From positions 1 to 27,313 of the forward strand of contig CAAFEX010000068.1 in the NCBI GenBank assembly GCA_900762015.1: a stretch of 27,313 nt of DNA, written 5' to 3'. The notes below the pieces were generated by a model that ran no database searches, was not told the DNA's origin, and saw nothing but the letters and a program-made list of their open reading frames with translations. This document shows, one piece after another, positions 1 through 7,601 of the stretch. A program made the position numbers and the translations under genes. This stretch comes from an uncultured Collinsella sp. (GTDB taxonomy: Bacteria; Actinomycetota; Coriobacteriia; Coriobacteriales; Coriobacteriaceae). Within the stretch, counting starts at the first letter, position 1, and each line of letters opens with the position of its first letter.

Positions 1-13
1 ACAAGGAGGACGC

Positions 14-724
14 TTGTCCCAGCTCGAGAAATGCGATCGCCGGTCCCTTCGCTCGCAGCGTGCCCTTCGCCAGGCACTTGCCAGCGAGCTTGCCGAAAGC
101 GGCGACCTTTCGCGCATTAACGTCGCGTCGCTCACCGAGCGCGCCGGTCTTACACGCCGCACGTTCTATTCGCACTACCGCGATATCCCCGACTTTATCA
201 GCCAGATCGAGAACGGCCTGCTTGCCGAGATCCGTGAGCGGGTGGAGCTTATCACCGCAGCTCAATTACCCGATCTTTACCGCAACATCGACGAGCTCGA
301 GCCGGCGCCCGGTTCGGTTGAGCTGCTGCGTTATCTTGCGGCCAACCGCGACTTAATCGGTGCGCTGCTGGGTCCGGGCGGCGACCAGGCCTTCATTAAA
401 AGAATCATCGACACCGCGCGTGAGGCTGTGGTGCCGCGTGCGCAGACGGGCATTTTGGGTCTGGCGCTGGGCACGTTCTTTGACTACTACGTTACCTACG
501 TCGTGAGCGCCGAGGTCGGCATGATTCAGCGCTGGTTTGAGCGCGGGCTCACCGAATCGCCCGAGACCATGGCGCGCATTATGACGGTGCTCGCTTTTGT
601 GCGCCCTGGTGATCTGTATGGCCAACCCATCGATATCAACGTGCCGGAATACGGCATGAAGCTATTGAATCTGCAGCTCGAGGACGCGGTCGACACCACC
701 GCAACCGTCGAGTCCAACAACTAA
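14..724 (+). CDS. TetR/AcrR-family transcriptional regulator
   Basis: A 236-residue DNA-binding regulator. The N-terminal helix-turn-helix lies at about residues 10-60 and contains the family pattern 'LTERAGLTRRTFYSHYRD', typical of TetR recognition helices. The remaining ~170 residues are helical and would form the ligand-binding and dimerisation domain; the ligand cannot be read from sequence. The start is TTG at 14, chosen because an AAGGAGG site sits just upstream (3-9) and no in-frame ATG follows for about 50 codons. Only 13 bases precede it in the window, so an earlier start cannot be strictly excluded. It lies 11 nt upstream of the giant activase gene on the same strand, so the two are probably co-transcribed and the regulator may control the pair. 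The promoter and operator are outside the window. Confidence 0.85.
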   Translation: MSQLEKCDRRSLRSQRALRQALASELAESGDLSRINVASLTERAGLTRRTFYSHYRDIPDFISQIENGLLAEIRERVELITAAQLPDLYRNIDELEPAPGSVELLRYLAANRDLIGALLGPGGDQAFIKRIIDTAREAVVPRAQTGILGLALGTFFDYYVTYVVSAEVGMIQRWFERGLTESPETMARIMTVLAFVRPGDLYGQPIDINVPEYGMKLLNLQLEDAVDTTATVESNN

Positions 725-735
725 GAGGAGAGACA

Positions 736-3700
736 ATGAGCAAACTCGTCGAGGGCATTAAAGACCGTGTGGTCGCTGCCGCACGCGAGGCTGCGCCCGC
801 CGTGGTGGACGCCGCGCAGAAGGCCGCGACCGCGGCTGCCGAGAAGGTCGCCGAGGCAGTTGCCGATGCCAAGAACGCGGCAGGGGAGACGCCCGTCGCC
901 AGTGAGCCCGCCACCGCCGCTGAGCCCGTAGCCGCCGCCCACGCCCCCGAAGGCGCGATCTTCAACCCCGAGGCCGCCCGCGGCAACCTGCACCTGGGCA
1001 TCGACGTGGGCTCCACCACCGTCAAGCTCGCCGTGCTCAATGACGACAACCAGATCGTCTACGCCAAGTACCAGCGCCACCACACCGACGTCCGTGCCTG
1101 CGCCCGCGACTTGTTCGAGGGTGCTGCGACGGTGCTGCCGACGGCCCAGATGACCTGCGCCATTACCGGATCGGGCGGCCTGCTGCTGTCCCAGTGGCTC
1201 GACCTGGAGTTTGTCCAGGAGGTCATCGCCAGCAAACGCGCCGTCGAGACCCTTATCCCGGCCACCGATGTCGCCATCGAGTTGGGCGGCGAGGACGCTA
1301 AGATCATCTACTTCGATAACGGCATCGAGCAGCGCATGAACGGCACCTGCGCCGGCGGCACGGGCGCGTTCATCGACCAGATGGCAACCCTGCTGCACAC
1401 CGATGCCAGCGGCCTTAACGAACTCGCGGCCAACGCCACCACCATCTATCCCATCGCTAGCCGCTGCGGCGTCTTTGCCAAGACTGACGTGCAGCCGCTG
1501 CTCAACGAGGGCGCTCGCCCCGAGGACGTGGCCGCCTCCATCTTCCAGGCTGTCGTGACCCAGACCATCTCGGGCCTGGCGTGCGGCCGTCCCATCCGCG
1601 GTAACGTCGCCTTCCTGGGCGGCCCGCTGCAGTATCTCTCCGAGCTGCGCCACCGCTTCTACCTCACGCTCAATCTGGACGAGGAGCACCGTATCGTGCC
1701 CCAAAACGCTCACCTGTTTGTGGCGAGCGGCGCCGCCATGGCGCACGAGTCCAATAAGCTCAGCACGTTCCCGCAGCTCATCGAGGCTATCGATGCCCTG
1801 GGTGACACACAGGGTGCCGAGGTCGAGCGCCTGGATCCGCTCTTTGCCACCGACGAGGACTTCGCCGAGTTCAAAACCCGCCACGACCAGGAAGTCGTCC
1901 CCAAGGGCAAACTCGAAGGCTACACCGGCCGCGTGTTCATTGGCATCGACGCCGGCTCCACCACCATGAAGGCCGCACTCGTGGGCGAGGACGGTCAGCT
2001 GCTGCACACCTGGTACGGCAACAACAACGGCGACATCCTAGGCACGGCCAAGGTCATCATGGCCGATTTCTACAACCACATCCCTGCCGGCTGTACCATC
2101 GGCCACGTGACCACCACGGGCTATGGCGAGGCGCTGCTCATCGAGGCCCTCAAGGCCGACTCCGGCGAGATCGAGACCGTCGCGCACCTGCGCGGCGCCA
2201 AGGCATTCCTGCCCGGCGTTGAGTTTATCCTGGACATCGGTGGCCAGGACATGAAGTGCCTGCGCGTCAAGGACGGCGTTATCGAGCACATTATGCTCAA
2301 CGAGGCCTGCTCGTCGGGCTGCGGCAGCTTTATCGAGAGCTTCGCCGTGTCCATGAACATGGACGTGCGCGCGTTCGCCGACGCCGCCATCCATGCCAAG
2401 GCCCCGGTCGACCTGGGCAGTCGCTGCACGGTCTTTATGAACTCGCGCGTCAAGCAGGCGCAAAAGGAAGGCGCTACGGTGGGCGACATTGCGGCCGGCC
2501 TGTCCTATTCCGTCATCAAGAACGCCTTGTTCAAGGTCATTAAGCTGCGCGACCCCAAGGAGATTGGCAGCCAAGTGATCGTCCAGGGCGGCACCTTTAT
2601 GTCCGACGCTACGCTGCGTGCGTTTGAGCAGCTCACTGGCGTTCACGCCGTGCGTCCCGACATCGCCGGCTGCATGGGCGCCTATGGTGCGGCCCTGCTC
2701 GCCCGCGATCGCGCCGGTGCCGATGGCACCTCGACCATCCTTTCGGCTGAGGACATCGCGCACCTTACCGTGACGCAAAAGCATGTCCGCTGCGGTCGCT
2801 GCTCCAACAACTGCCAGCTTACCGTCAACGACTTTGGCGGCGGCAGGCGCTTCATTACCGGCAACCGCTGCGAGAAGGGCGCCGGCCACAAAAAGCAGAA
2901 GACCGAGGCCCCCAACCTCTTCAAAAAGAAAAACGAGCTGCTCTTTAACCGCGAGGTGCTGAGCCCCGACGAGGCCCCGCGCGGCACCGTCGGCATCCCC
3001 CGTGCGCTCAACATGTACGAGAATTACCCCTTCTGGCACGCGTTCTTTACGCGCCTGGGCTTTAGCGTGCAGCTGTCCGACCAGTCGAGCAAGAAGACCT
3101 ACCAGGCGGGCATCGAGTCCATGCCGTCCGAGAGCGTGTGCTATCCGGCCAAGATGAGCCACGGCCACGTGATGAACCTCATCGACCGCGATGTCGACTT
3201 CATTTGGATGCCGTGCGTGCGCTGGGAGCGCAAGGAGGATCCGACCGCCGGTAACTGCTATAACTGCCCCATCGTCATGAGCTATCCCACGGCGTTGGCG
3301 CTCAACATCGACGAGATTCGCGAGCAGAACATCGAGTTCCTGTACCCGTTTGTGCCCTATCACGATAAGACCGAGCTCAAGCGCCGCTTGTACCAGGTGC
3401 TCGCCGTCGACCGTGTGGCCGATGCGCAAGCCGGTCGCGGTCGCGTGCGTGGACCCAAGATCACGCGCTCCGAGGTCGATGCCGCCGTCAACGCCGCCTT
3501 CGAGGCCGATGCGCGCTTCCACGAGGATATCCAGACCATGGGCGAGGAGGCTCTTAAGTGGGTCGAGGACCACGGCGGCCACGGCATCGTGCTCGCCGGT
3601 CGTCCCTACCATAACGACCCCGAGATCAACCATGCCCTGCCCGAGCTTATCTCGAGCTTTGGCTTTGCGGTCTTTACCGAGGATTCGCTCGCGCATCTCG

Positions 3701-5517
3701 TGAAGCCCGAGCGCCCCATCCGCGTCGTCGACCAGTGGATGTACCACAGCCGCCTGTACGCCGTCGCCCGTTTTGTGACGATGCGCAACGACTTGGACCT
3801 GATCCAGCTCAACTCCTTCGGCTGCGGCCTGGACGCTCTGACCACCGACCAGGTGCAGGAGATTCTGGAGGCCAGCGGCAAGATCTACACCGTGCTCAAG
3901 ATCGACGAGGTATCCAACCTGGGTGCCGCGCGCATCCGCATCCGCTCGCTCATGGCCGCGCTTAAGGACCAGGAGGCCGAGCGCCTGGCCGAGGCCACGG
4001 CCGCGGGCGAGGCCTACGAGCAGGGTGATGCCGCGCCGGTGGCACCCTCCACAGATGCTCCCGCGTTCGCGAGCCGTAAGTACACGTTCGAGGCACAGCG
4101 CGAGAGTGCTTCGACCGCGTGGCCCAAGGTGCCCTTTACCGAGCAGATGCGTGACGAGGGCTACACCATCCTGTGCCCGCAGATGGCGCCGATCCACTTC
4201 GACCTGGTCAAAGAGGTGTTCCGCGGTGCCGGCTACAACTTGGAGCTGCTGCCCTCAACCGATCACGACGCCGTCGAGGCCGGCCTGCGCTACGTGAACA
4301 ATGACATTTGCTATCCGTCCATTTTGGTGACCGGCCAGATTATGGAGGCCATCGAGAGCGGTCGATACGACCTGTCCAAGACGGCCGTGGTTATCAGCCA
4401 GACCGGCGGCGGTTGCCGTGCCACCAACTACATCGCACTCATCCGCAAGGCCCTGCGCGAGAGCGGCCACCCCGAGATTCCGGTGATCTCGCTTTCGGCC
4501 GTGGCGCTCGGCGAGGACAACCCTGGCTTTAAGATTACGCCGGCGCTGCTTAAACAGGCAGTCTACGCGGTGCTCTTTGGCGACGTGATGATGCAGATGC
4601 TCTACCGCTGCCGCCCGTACGAGGCTACGCCCGGTGCCGCCAACGCGCTCTACGAGGAGTACATGGCGCGCGCCCGCAAGCTGGCACCCAAGTTCAACCG
4701 CCACAACTACACCAAGCTGTGCCGCGAGGCCATCCGCGCGTTCGATACCATGCCGCTCGTGGGCGAGGGTACCAAGCCGCGCGTGGGCGTGGTCGGCGAG
4801 ATCTTGGTCAAGTTCCATCCCACAGCCAACAACCACGTGGTCGACGTTATCGAGCGCGAGGGCTGCGAGGCCGTAGTACCGGGCCTGCTCGATTTCTTCC
4901 TGTACTCCATGAGTAACGCCGAGCTTCAGAAGGACGAGCTGGGAAGCTCTGCCACTACGCGCGCGGGCATGCAAGCGCTTATTAAGCTCGTGGACTGGAT
5001 GCGTACGCCGGTGGAGGAGATGCTCGAGAAGTCCCGCCGCTTTGAGGCGCCCGAGCGCATCAGCACCATGGCGGACAAGGCTCGCACGGTGCTTTCGGTG
5101 TGCAACAACATGGGCGAGGGCTGGCTGCTCACGGCCGAGATGCTCGACCTGATTGACCATGGCGCGCCCAACATCATCTGCACGCAGCCCTTCGCGTGCC
5201 TGCCCAATCACGTGGTGGGCAAGGCCGTGATCAAGGAGCTGCGCCGTCAGCACCCCGAGAGCAACATCGTCGCGGTGGACTACGACCCCGGTGCGTCCGA
5301 GGTCAACCAGCTCAACCGTATTAAGCTCATGATTAGCGTGGCCAAGGAAAACATGCGCGCCGGTAAGGGCTTTAAGCTCGAGAAGGTGGCGCCGCTCGCG
5401 ATGGACGAGGTCACCGGCCAGATGCGTGCCCATGACGGCTGCGTGAGCTGTGGACCGGCCAGCGAGGAGGCCGTTGCATCGGTCGCCAAGCGTCTGGGAC
5501 GCGGCATTAAGAAGTAG
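736..5517 (+). CDS. giant double acyl-CoA dehydratase activase (BadF/BadG/BcrA/BcrD ATPase + DUF2229-type)
   Basis: A 1593-residue protein of the 2-hydroxyacyl-CoA dehydratase activator superfamily. Such activators couple ATP hydrolysis to one-electron reduction of a dehydratase or reductase. Residues 1-80 are an Ala/Lys/Glu-rich amphipathic extension. Two ASKHA ATPase modules follow, with phosphate loops GIDVGSTT (88-95) and GIDAGSTT (403-410). Each keeps the cysteines that in single-domain activators bridge a [4Fe-4S] cluster: C205 and C244 in the first, C525 and C564 in the second. A further cluster-like set is C686, C689, C693 and C712. From about residue 750 comes a DUF2229-like region with Cys-rich segments, then a dehydratase-subunit-like region from about 1130, and a CxxC at C1569/C1572. 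ATG follows GAGGAG. No dehydratase subunits lie nearby, so the partner and substrate are unknown. Family assignment is firm; the reaction is not. Confidence 0.88.
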   Translation: MSKLVEGIKDRVVAAAREAAPAVVDAAQKAATAAAEKVAEAVADAKNAAGETPVASEPATAAEPVAAAHAPEGAIFNPEAARGNLHLGIDVGSTTVKLAVLNDDNQIVYAKYQRHHTDVRACARDLFEGAATVLPTAQMTCAITGSGGLLLSQWLDLEFVQEVIASKRAVETLIPATDVAIELGGEDAKIIYFDNGIEQRMNGTCAGGTGAFIDQMATLLHTDASGLNELAANATTIYPIASRCGVFAKTDVQPLLNEGARPEDVAASIFQAVVTQTISGLACGRPIRGNVAFLGGPLQYLSELRHRFYLTLNLDEEHRIVPQNAHLFVASGAAMAHESNKLSTFPQLIEAIDALGDTQGAEVERLDPLFATDEDFAEFKTRHDQEVVPKGKLEGYTGRVFIGIDAGSTTMKAALVGEDGQLLHTWYGNNNGDILGTAKVIMADFYNHIPAGCTIGHVTTTGYGEALLIEALKADSGEIETVAHLRGAKAFLPGVEFILDIGGQDMKCLRVKDGVIEHIMLNEACSSGCGSFIESFAVSMNMDVRAFADAAIHAKAPVDLGSRCTVFMNSRVKQAQKEGATVGDIAAGLSYSVIKNALFKVIKLRDPKEIGSQVIVQGGTFMSDATLRAFEQLTGVHAVRPDIAGCMGAYGAALLARDRAGADGTSTILSAEDIAHLTVTQKHVRCGRCSNNCQLTVNDFGGGRRFITGNRCEKGAGHKKQKTEAPNLFKKKNELLFNREVLSPDEAPRGTVGIPRALNMYENYPFWHAFFTRLGFSVQLSDQSSKKTYQAGIESMPSESVCYPAKMSHGHVMNLIDRDVDFIWMPCVRWERKEDPTAGNCYNCPIVMSYPTALALNIDEIREQNIEFLYPFVPYHDKTELKRRLYQVLAVDRVADAQAGRGRVRGPKITRSEVDAAVNAAFEADARFHEDIQTMGEEALKWVEDHGGHGIVLAGRPYHNDPEINHALPELISSFGFAVFTEDSLAHLVKPERPIRVVDQWMYHSRLYAVARFVTMRNDLDLIQLNSFGCGLDALTTDQVQEILEASGKIYTVLKIDEVSNLGAARIRIRSLMAALKDQEAERLAEATAAGEAYEQGDAAPVAPSTDAPAFASRKYTFEAQRESASTAWPKVPFTEQMRDEGYTILCPQMAPIHFDLVKEVFRGAGYNLELLPSTDHDAVEAGLRYVNNDICYPSILVTGQIMEAIESGRYDLSKTAVVISQTGGGCRATNYIALIRKALRESGHPEIPVISLSAVALGEDNPGFKITPALLKQAVYAVLFGDVMMQMLYRCRPYEATPGAANALYEEYMARARKLAPKFNRHNYTKLCREAIRAFDTMPLVGEGTKPRVGVVGEILVKFHPTANNHVVDVIEREGCEAVVPGLLDFFLYSMSNAELQKDELGSSATTRAGMQALIKLVDWMRTPVEEMLEKSRRFEAPERISTMADKARTVLSVCNNMGEGWLLTAEMLDLIDHGAPNIICTQPFACLPNHVVGKAVIKELRRQHPESNIVAVDYDPGASEVNQLNRIKLMISVAKENMRAGKGFKLEKVAPLAMDEVTGQMRAHDGCVSCGPASEEAVASVAKRLGRGIKK

Positions 5518-5545
5518 CTGGTCTGCTATGGGCTAGATATGAGAC

Positions 5546-5582
5546 AAACGGGTGGTAGCCGTACCGGCTACCACCCGTTTTT
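5546..5582 (+). terminator. Rho-independent terminator of the activase operon
   Basis: A perfect 16-bp stem (arms 5546-5561 and 5565-5580, left arm AAACGGGTGGTAGCCG) with a 3-nt loop, followed by a short T run. It lies 29 nt after the activase stop codon. Confidence 0.9.
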
Positions 5583-5583
5583 G

Positions 5584-6112
5584 CTGGACATATGTTGCGC
5601 AAATGACCTTGCTACAGCCTTCCGTGGGCTTGTCCGATTTTTGGGCCGGTTCGGGCTTTGAGGACAAGTTGCTGCAGGCCCAAGGCGATTTTTCGCTCAA
5701 TGCGGGCCAGCACAGTGTGATCTATCTGCCAAACGACGATACGGTAACAACCGGTCGCTACCAGGTACTGCTGTACGACAACAACTTTGGTGCGGACGAG
5801 AGCTATCCCAAGTTCGACTGGGGCCAGCTGGGTGCCGCGGTGGTGACCGACTGCAGCAAGGGGACGCATTCGTTTGGGCGCATCTTTACGGTGGACGAGG
5901 CCGCGCGCACCTACGAGCTCGAAGATCAGGTCGCAGTGCCGTTCTCGGGTTACGTCAGCAGTGCGCAGCGCGTCGGCGATTCGAATAGCATGCTCGTGGC
6001 ATCGGGCATGGCCAAGACCTTTGCCGAGTACGATCGCTATGGACTGTCCATCACCACCTACGAGATGGAAGCCGAGAAGAACATCTACCGCGTGTACAAG
6101 TACGAGCTGTAG
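5584..6112 (+). pseudogene. 3' remnant of an aryl-sulfate sulfotransferase gene
   Basis: An open stretch of about 175 codons without a credible start: the first possible GTG (5552) lies inside the preceding terminator stem and no ribosome binding site is visible. The encoded peptide resembles the C-terminal part of coriobacterial arylsulfotransferases (ASST), which move sulfate between phenolic compounds. Recognisable pieces are the 'QHSVIYLPNDD...LLYDNNFG' segment and the closing 'FSGYVSSAQ...MLVASGMAKTFAEYDRYG...YRVYKYEL'. Complete family members are several hundred residues long, so the N-terminal propeller blades and most of the active site are missing. The frame is intact to its TAG, which suggests a recent 5' truncation, or that the downstream end was captured next to the activase operon. 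The alternative, a short real gene, is less likely. Confidence 0.7.
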
Positions 6113-6155
6113 CGCTGCGCTTGGCTGTGCCTGCGCCCCGCGGCTGCGCTCTGCA

Positions 6156-7295
6156 TCACTTTACGTCAAATTCCACGCGATCGAGTTCGGGCACGCTGAG
6201 GTCGATGAGCTTGCGGGCGACGTGACGGTCGTGCGCCCCGAGCGCCTCGCGTGTCGTCACGTGGGCGACTATCTCGCGCTCGACGATGCCTTCCTCGTCG
6301 CCTTCGGTGGCCGAGGTCTCGACGGCGACGGTGTAATCCTTAAAGCCTGGCAGCACCGCGGCAAGCTCGCGCGTGGTTTCGGTGACGCCGTAGCCGTCCT
6401 GCACGCCGGCCTGCGCCGAACCAATGGAACCCGCCGTCATAACAATGCAGGGGATGGCAAAGATCACCGTGCCCACAACAATGCGGCGGCGTACTTTGCG
6501 CGACAGCTCGTCGACCTCGGCATTTTCCTCGGCTGTCACAATGCCGTCGCCGTTGAGGTCGCGCTTGAGCGGTACACGTAAAAGAAGCAATACGGCTTCG
6601 GCCGCCAGCGCGATAAAGACCACGTTGATGCCAAACTCATAAAGCGCCGAGAGAAATAGCGACCCGCTTGCGATGGCGATGCCGTAGCCCGCCGCGCACA
6701 GGGGCGGCATGAGCGCGGTCGCCACGGCCACGCCGGCGATGAGCGTGGCGGGTTCCTGGTCGCGCGAGTTGCCTAGGCCGCCCGCAAAGCCGCCCGCGAG
6801 GGCGACAGCAAGGTCCCATACGGTGGGCGTCGAGTTGTCGATGATGGCGGCCGTGGTGGTGCCAAGGGGCGAGAGCTTAAAGTACAACGTGGACGTGACC
6901 AGGCAAAAGGCCATCTGCAGCGCAAGGCTGGCGACAGCTTCGACGGTAATCTCGCGGTCGAGCGTGGCGATGCCATATGCCATGGCAAGGACCGATCCCA
7001 TAAGCGGGCAGATGAGCATGGCGCCCACGATGGCAATGTCCGAGTCGATATCGAGGCCGATGCTCGCGATCAACATAGCGATGATGAGGATGCACAGGTG
7101 AGAGCCGGTCAGGCGCGCCCCGTTTACAAAGCGCTTGCGGATTACGTGATAGGGCGCGCGTCCCTCGCGAATGTTGAATGCGCGCTTTAGGAAGCGGGTG
7201 ACGTTTTCCATGGCTTCGCTATGGGCAGGGCGTATGCCATGGCGCCGGTGATGGCGTTCGCGTAGTCGCTTGATCTGTTGTTTGTCGAGTTCCAT
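6156..7295 (-). CDS. DUF389-family polytopic membrane protein with EF-hand-like loop
   Basis: A 379-residue inner-membrane protein of the DUF389 family (uncharacterised hydrophobic-domain proteins). The N-terminal ~60 residues are basic and soluble. Several membrane segments follow, including the conserved 'IVGAMLICPLMGSVLAMAYG' and the 'GVAVATALMPPLCAAGYG' region. Residues 246-257 read DLNGDGIVTAEE, a textbook EF-hand calcium-loop pattern, placed between membrane segments. The C-terminal ~70 residues form a soluble domain. The start at 7295 is preferred over an in-frame ATG 49 codons earlier because it follows a GAGGTGG site and the family homology begins about there. The transport or signalling role is unknown. 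It is transcribed divergently from the CAP surface protein gene. Confidence 0.85.
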   Translation of the reverse strand: MELDKQQIKRLRERHHRRHGIRPAHSEAMENVTRFLKRAFNIREGRAPYHVIRKRFVNGARLTGSHLCILIIAMLIASIGLDIDSDIAIVGAMLICPLMGSVLAMAYGIATLDREITVEAVASLALQMAFCLVTSTLYFKLSPLGTTTAAIIDNSTPTVWDLAVALAGGFAGGLGNSRDQEPATLIAGVAVATALMPPLCAAGYGIAIASGSLFLSALYEFGINVVFIALAAEAVLLLLRVPLKRDLNGDGIVTAEENAEVDELSRKVRRRIVVGTVIFAIPCIVMTAGSIGSAQAGVQDGYGVTETTRELAAVLPGFKDYTVAVETSATEGDEEGIVEREIVAHVTTREALGAHDRHVARKLIDLSVPELDRVEFDVK

Positions 7296-7341
7296 GTCCA
7301 CCTCGTTCCAGCGCGGTCCGCGCAACGCGCCCGTTGTCTTA

Positions 7342-7370
7342 ACTCTACACCGTGGCGGGCGGGGTGTCTG
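7342..7370 (-). promoter_or_regulatory. candidate promoter for the DUF389 gene
   Basis: On the minus strand, CAGACA and TAGAGT lie 17 bp apart. Each matches four of six bases of the -35 and -10 consensus. They sit about 47 bp upstream of the preferred start at 7295. This is sequence resemblance only. Confidence 0.3.
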
Positions 7371-7561
7371 TTGGATGCGGAATCCGATAGGGCGGATGAC
7401 GCGGGAGCAAATGCAAATCACAGGCTCAATTCGATCCCGCAAGAATATGATGCACCAGCTCCTACATATGTGACGAAATTGTGAAGCACGAGAGCGCGAA
7501 TTTCAAAAAAGCGCTGGTCGCCAATGTTGCGCAACAGAATTCAAAAATCGACAGCTACCGT

Positions 7562-7589
7562 TTGATACGTATGGATACATCCGTGTCAA
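7562..7589. promoter_or_regulatory. imperfect inverted repeat just upstream of the surface protein RBS
   Basis: TTGATACG and CGTGTCAA form 8-bp arms with one mismatch, separated by 12 bp, ending directly before the GGGAGA ribosome binding site. The size and placement suit a repressor operator or a leader hairpin that could mask translation. Chance is also possible. Confidence 0.3.
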
Positions 7590-7601
7590 AGGGAGAAAGC
7601 C

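Larger units (their letters stand above)
7296..7601. other. divergent intergenic region between the DUF389 and CAP surface protein genes
   Basis: About 300 bases with no convincing gene. It must hold both divergent promoters; only a weak candidate for the leftward gene is visible. The right half is clearly richer in A and T than the flanking genes. It includes an 8-bp palindrome TTGCGCAA and the imperfect inverted repeat listed separately at 7562-7589. Confidence 0.6.

Noticed and set aside
2038..4197. Long minus-strand open frame (719 codons) opposite the activase gene, with others at 721-2007 and 4255-5433
   Set aside because: These mirror the codon bias of the high-GC gene on the plus strand, have low-complexity His/Gly/Val/Leu-rich translations, and lack domains or ribosome binding sites.
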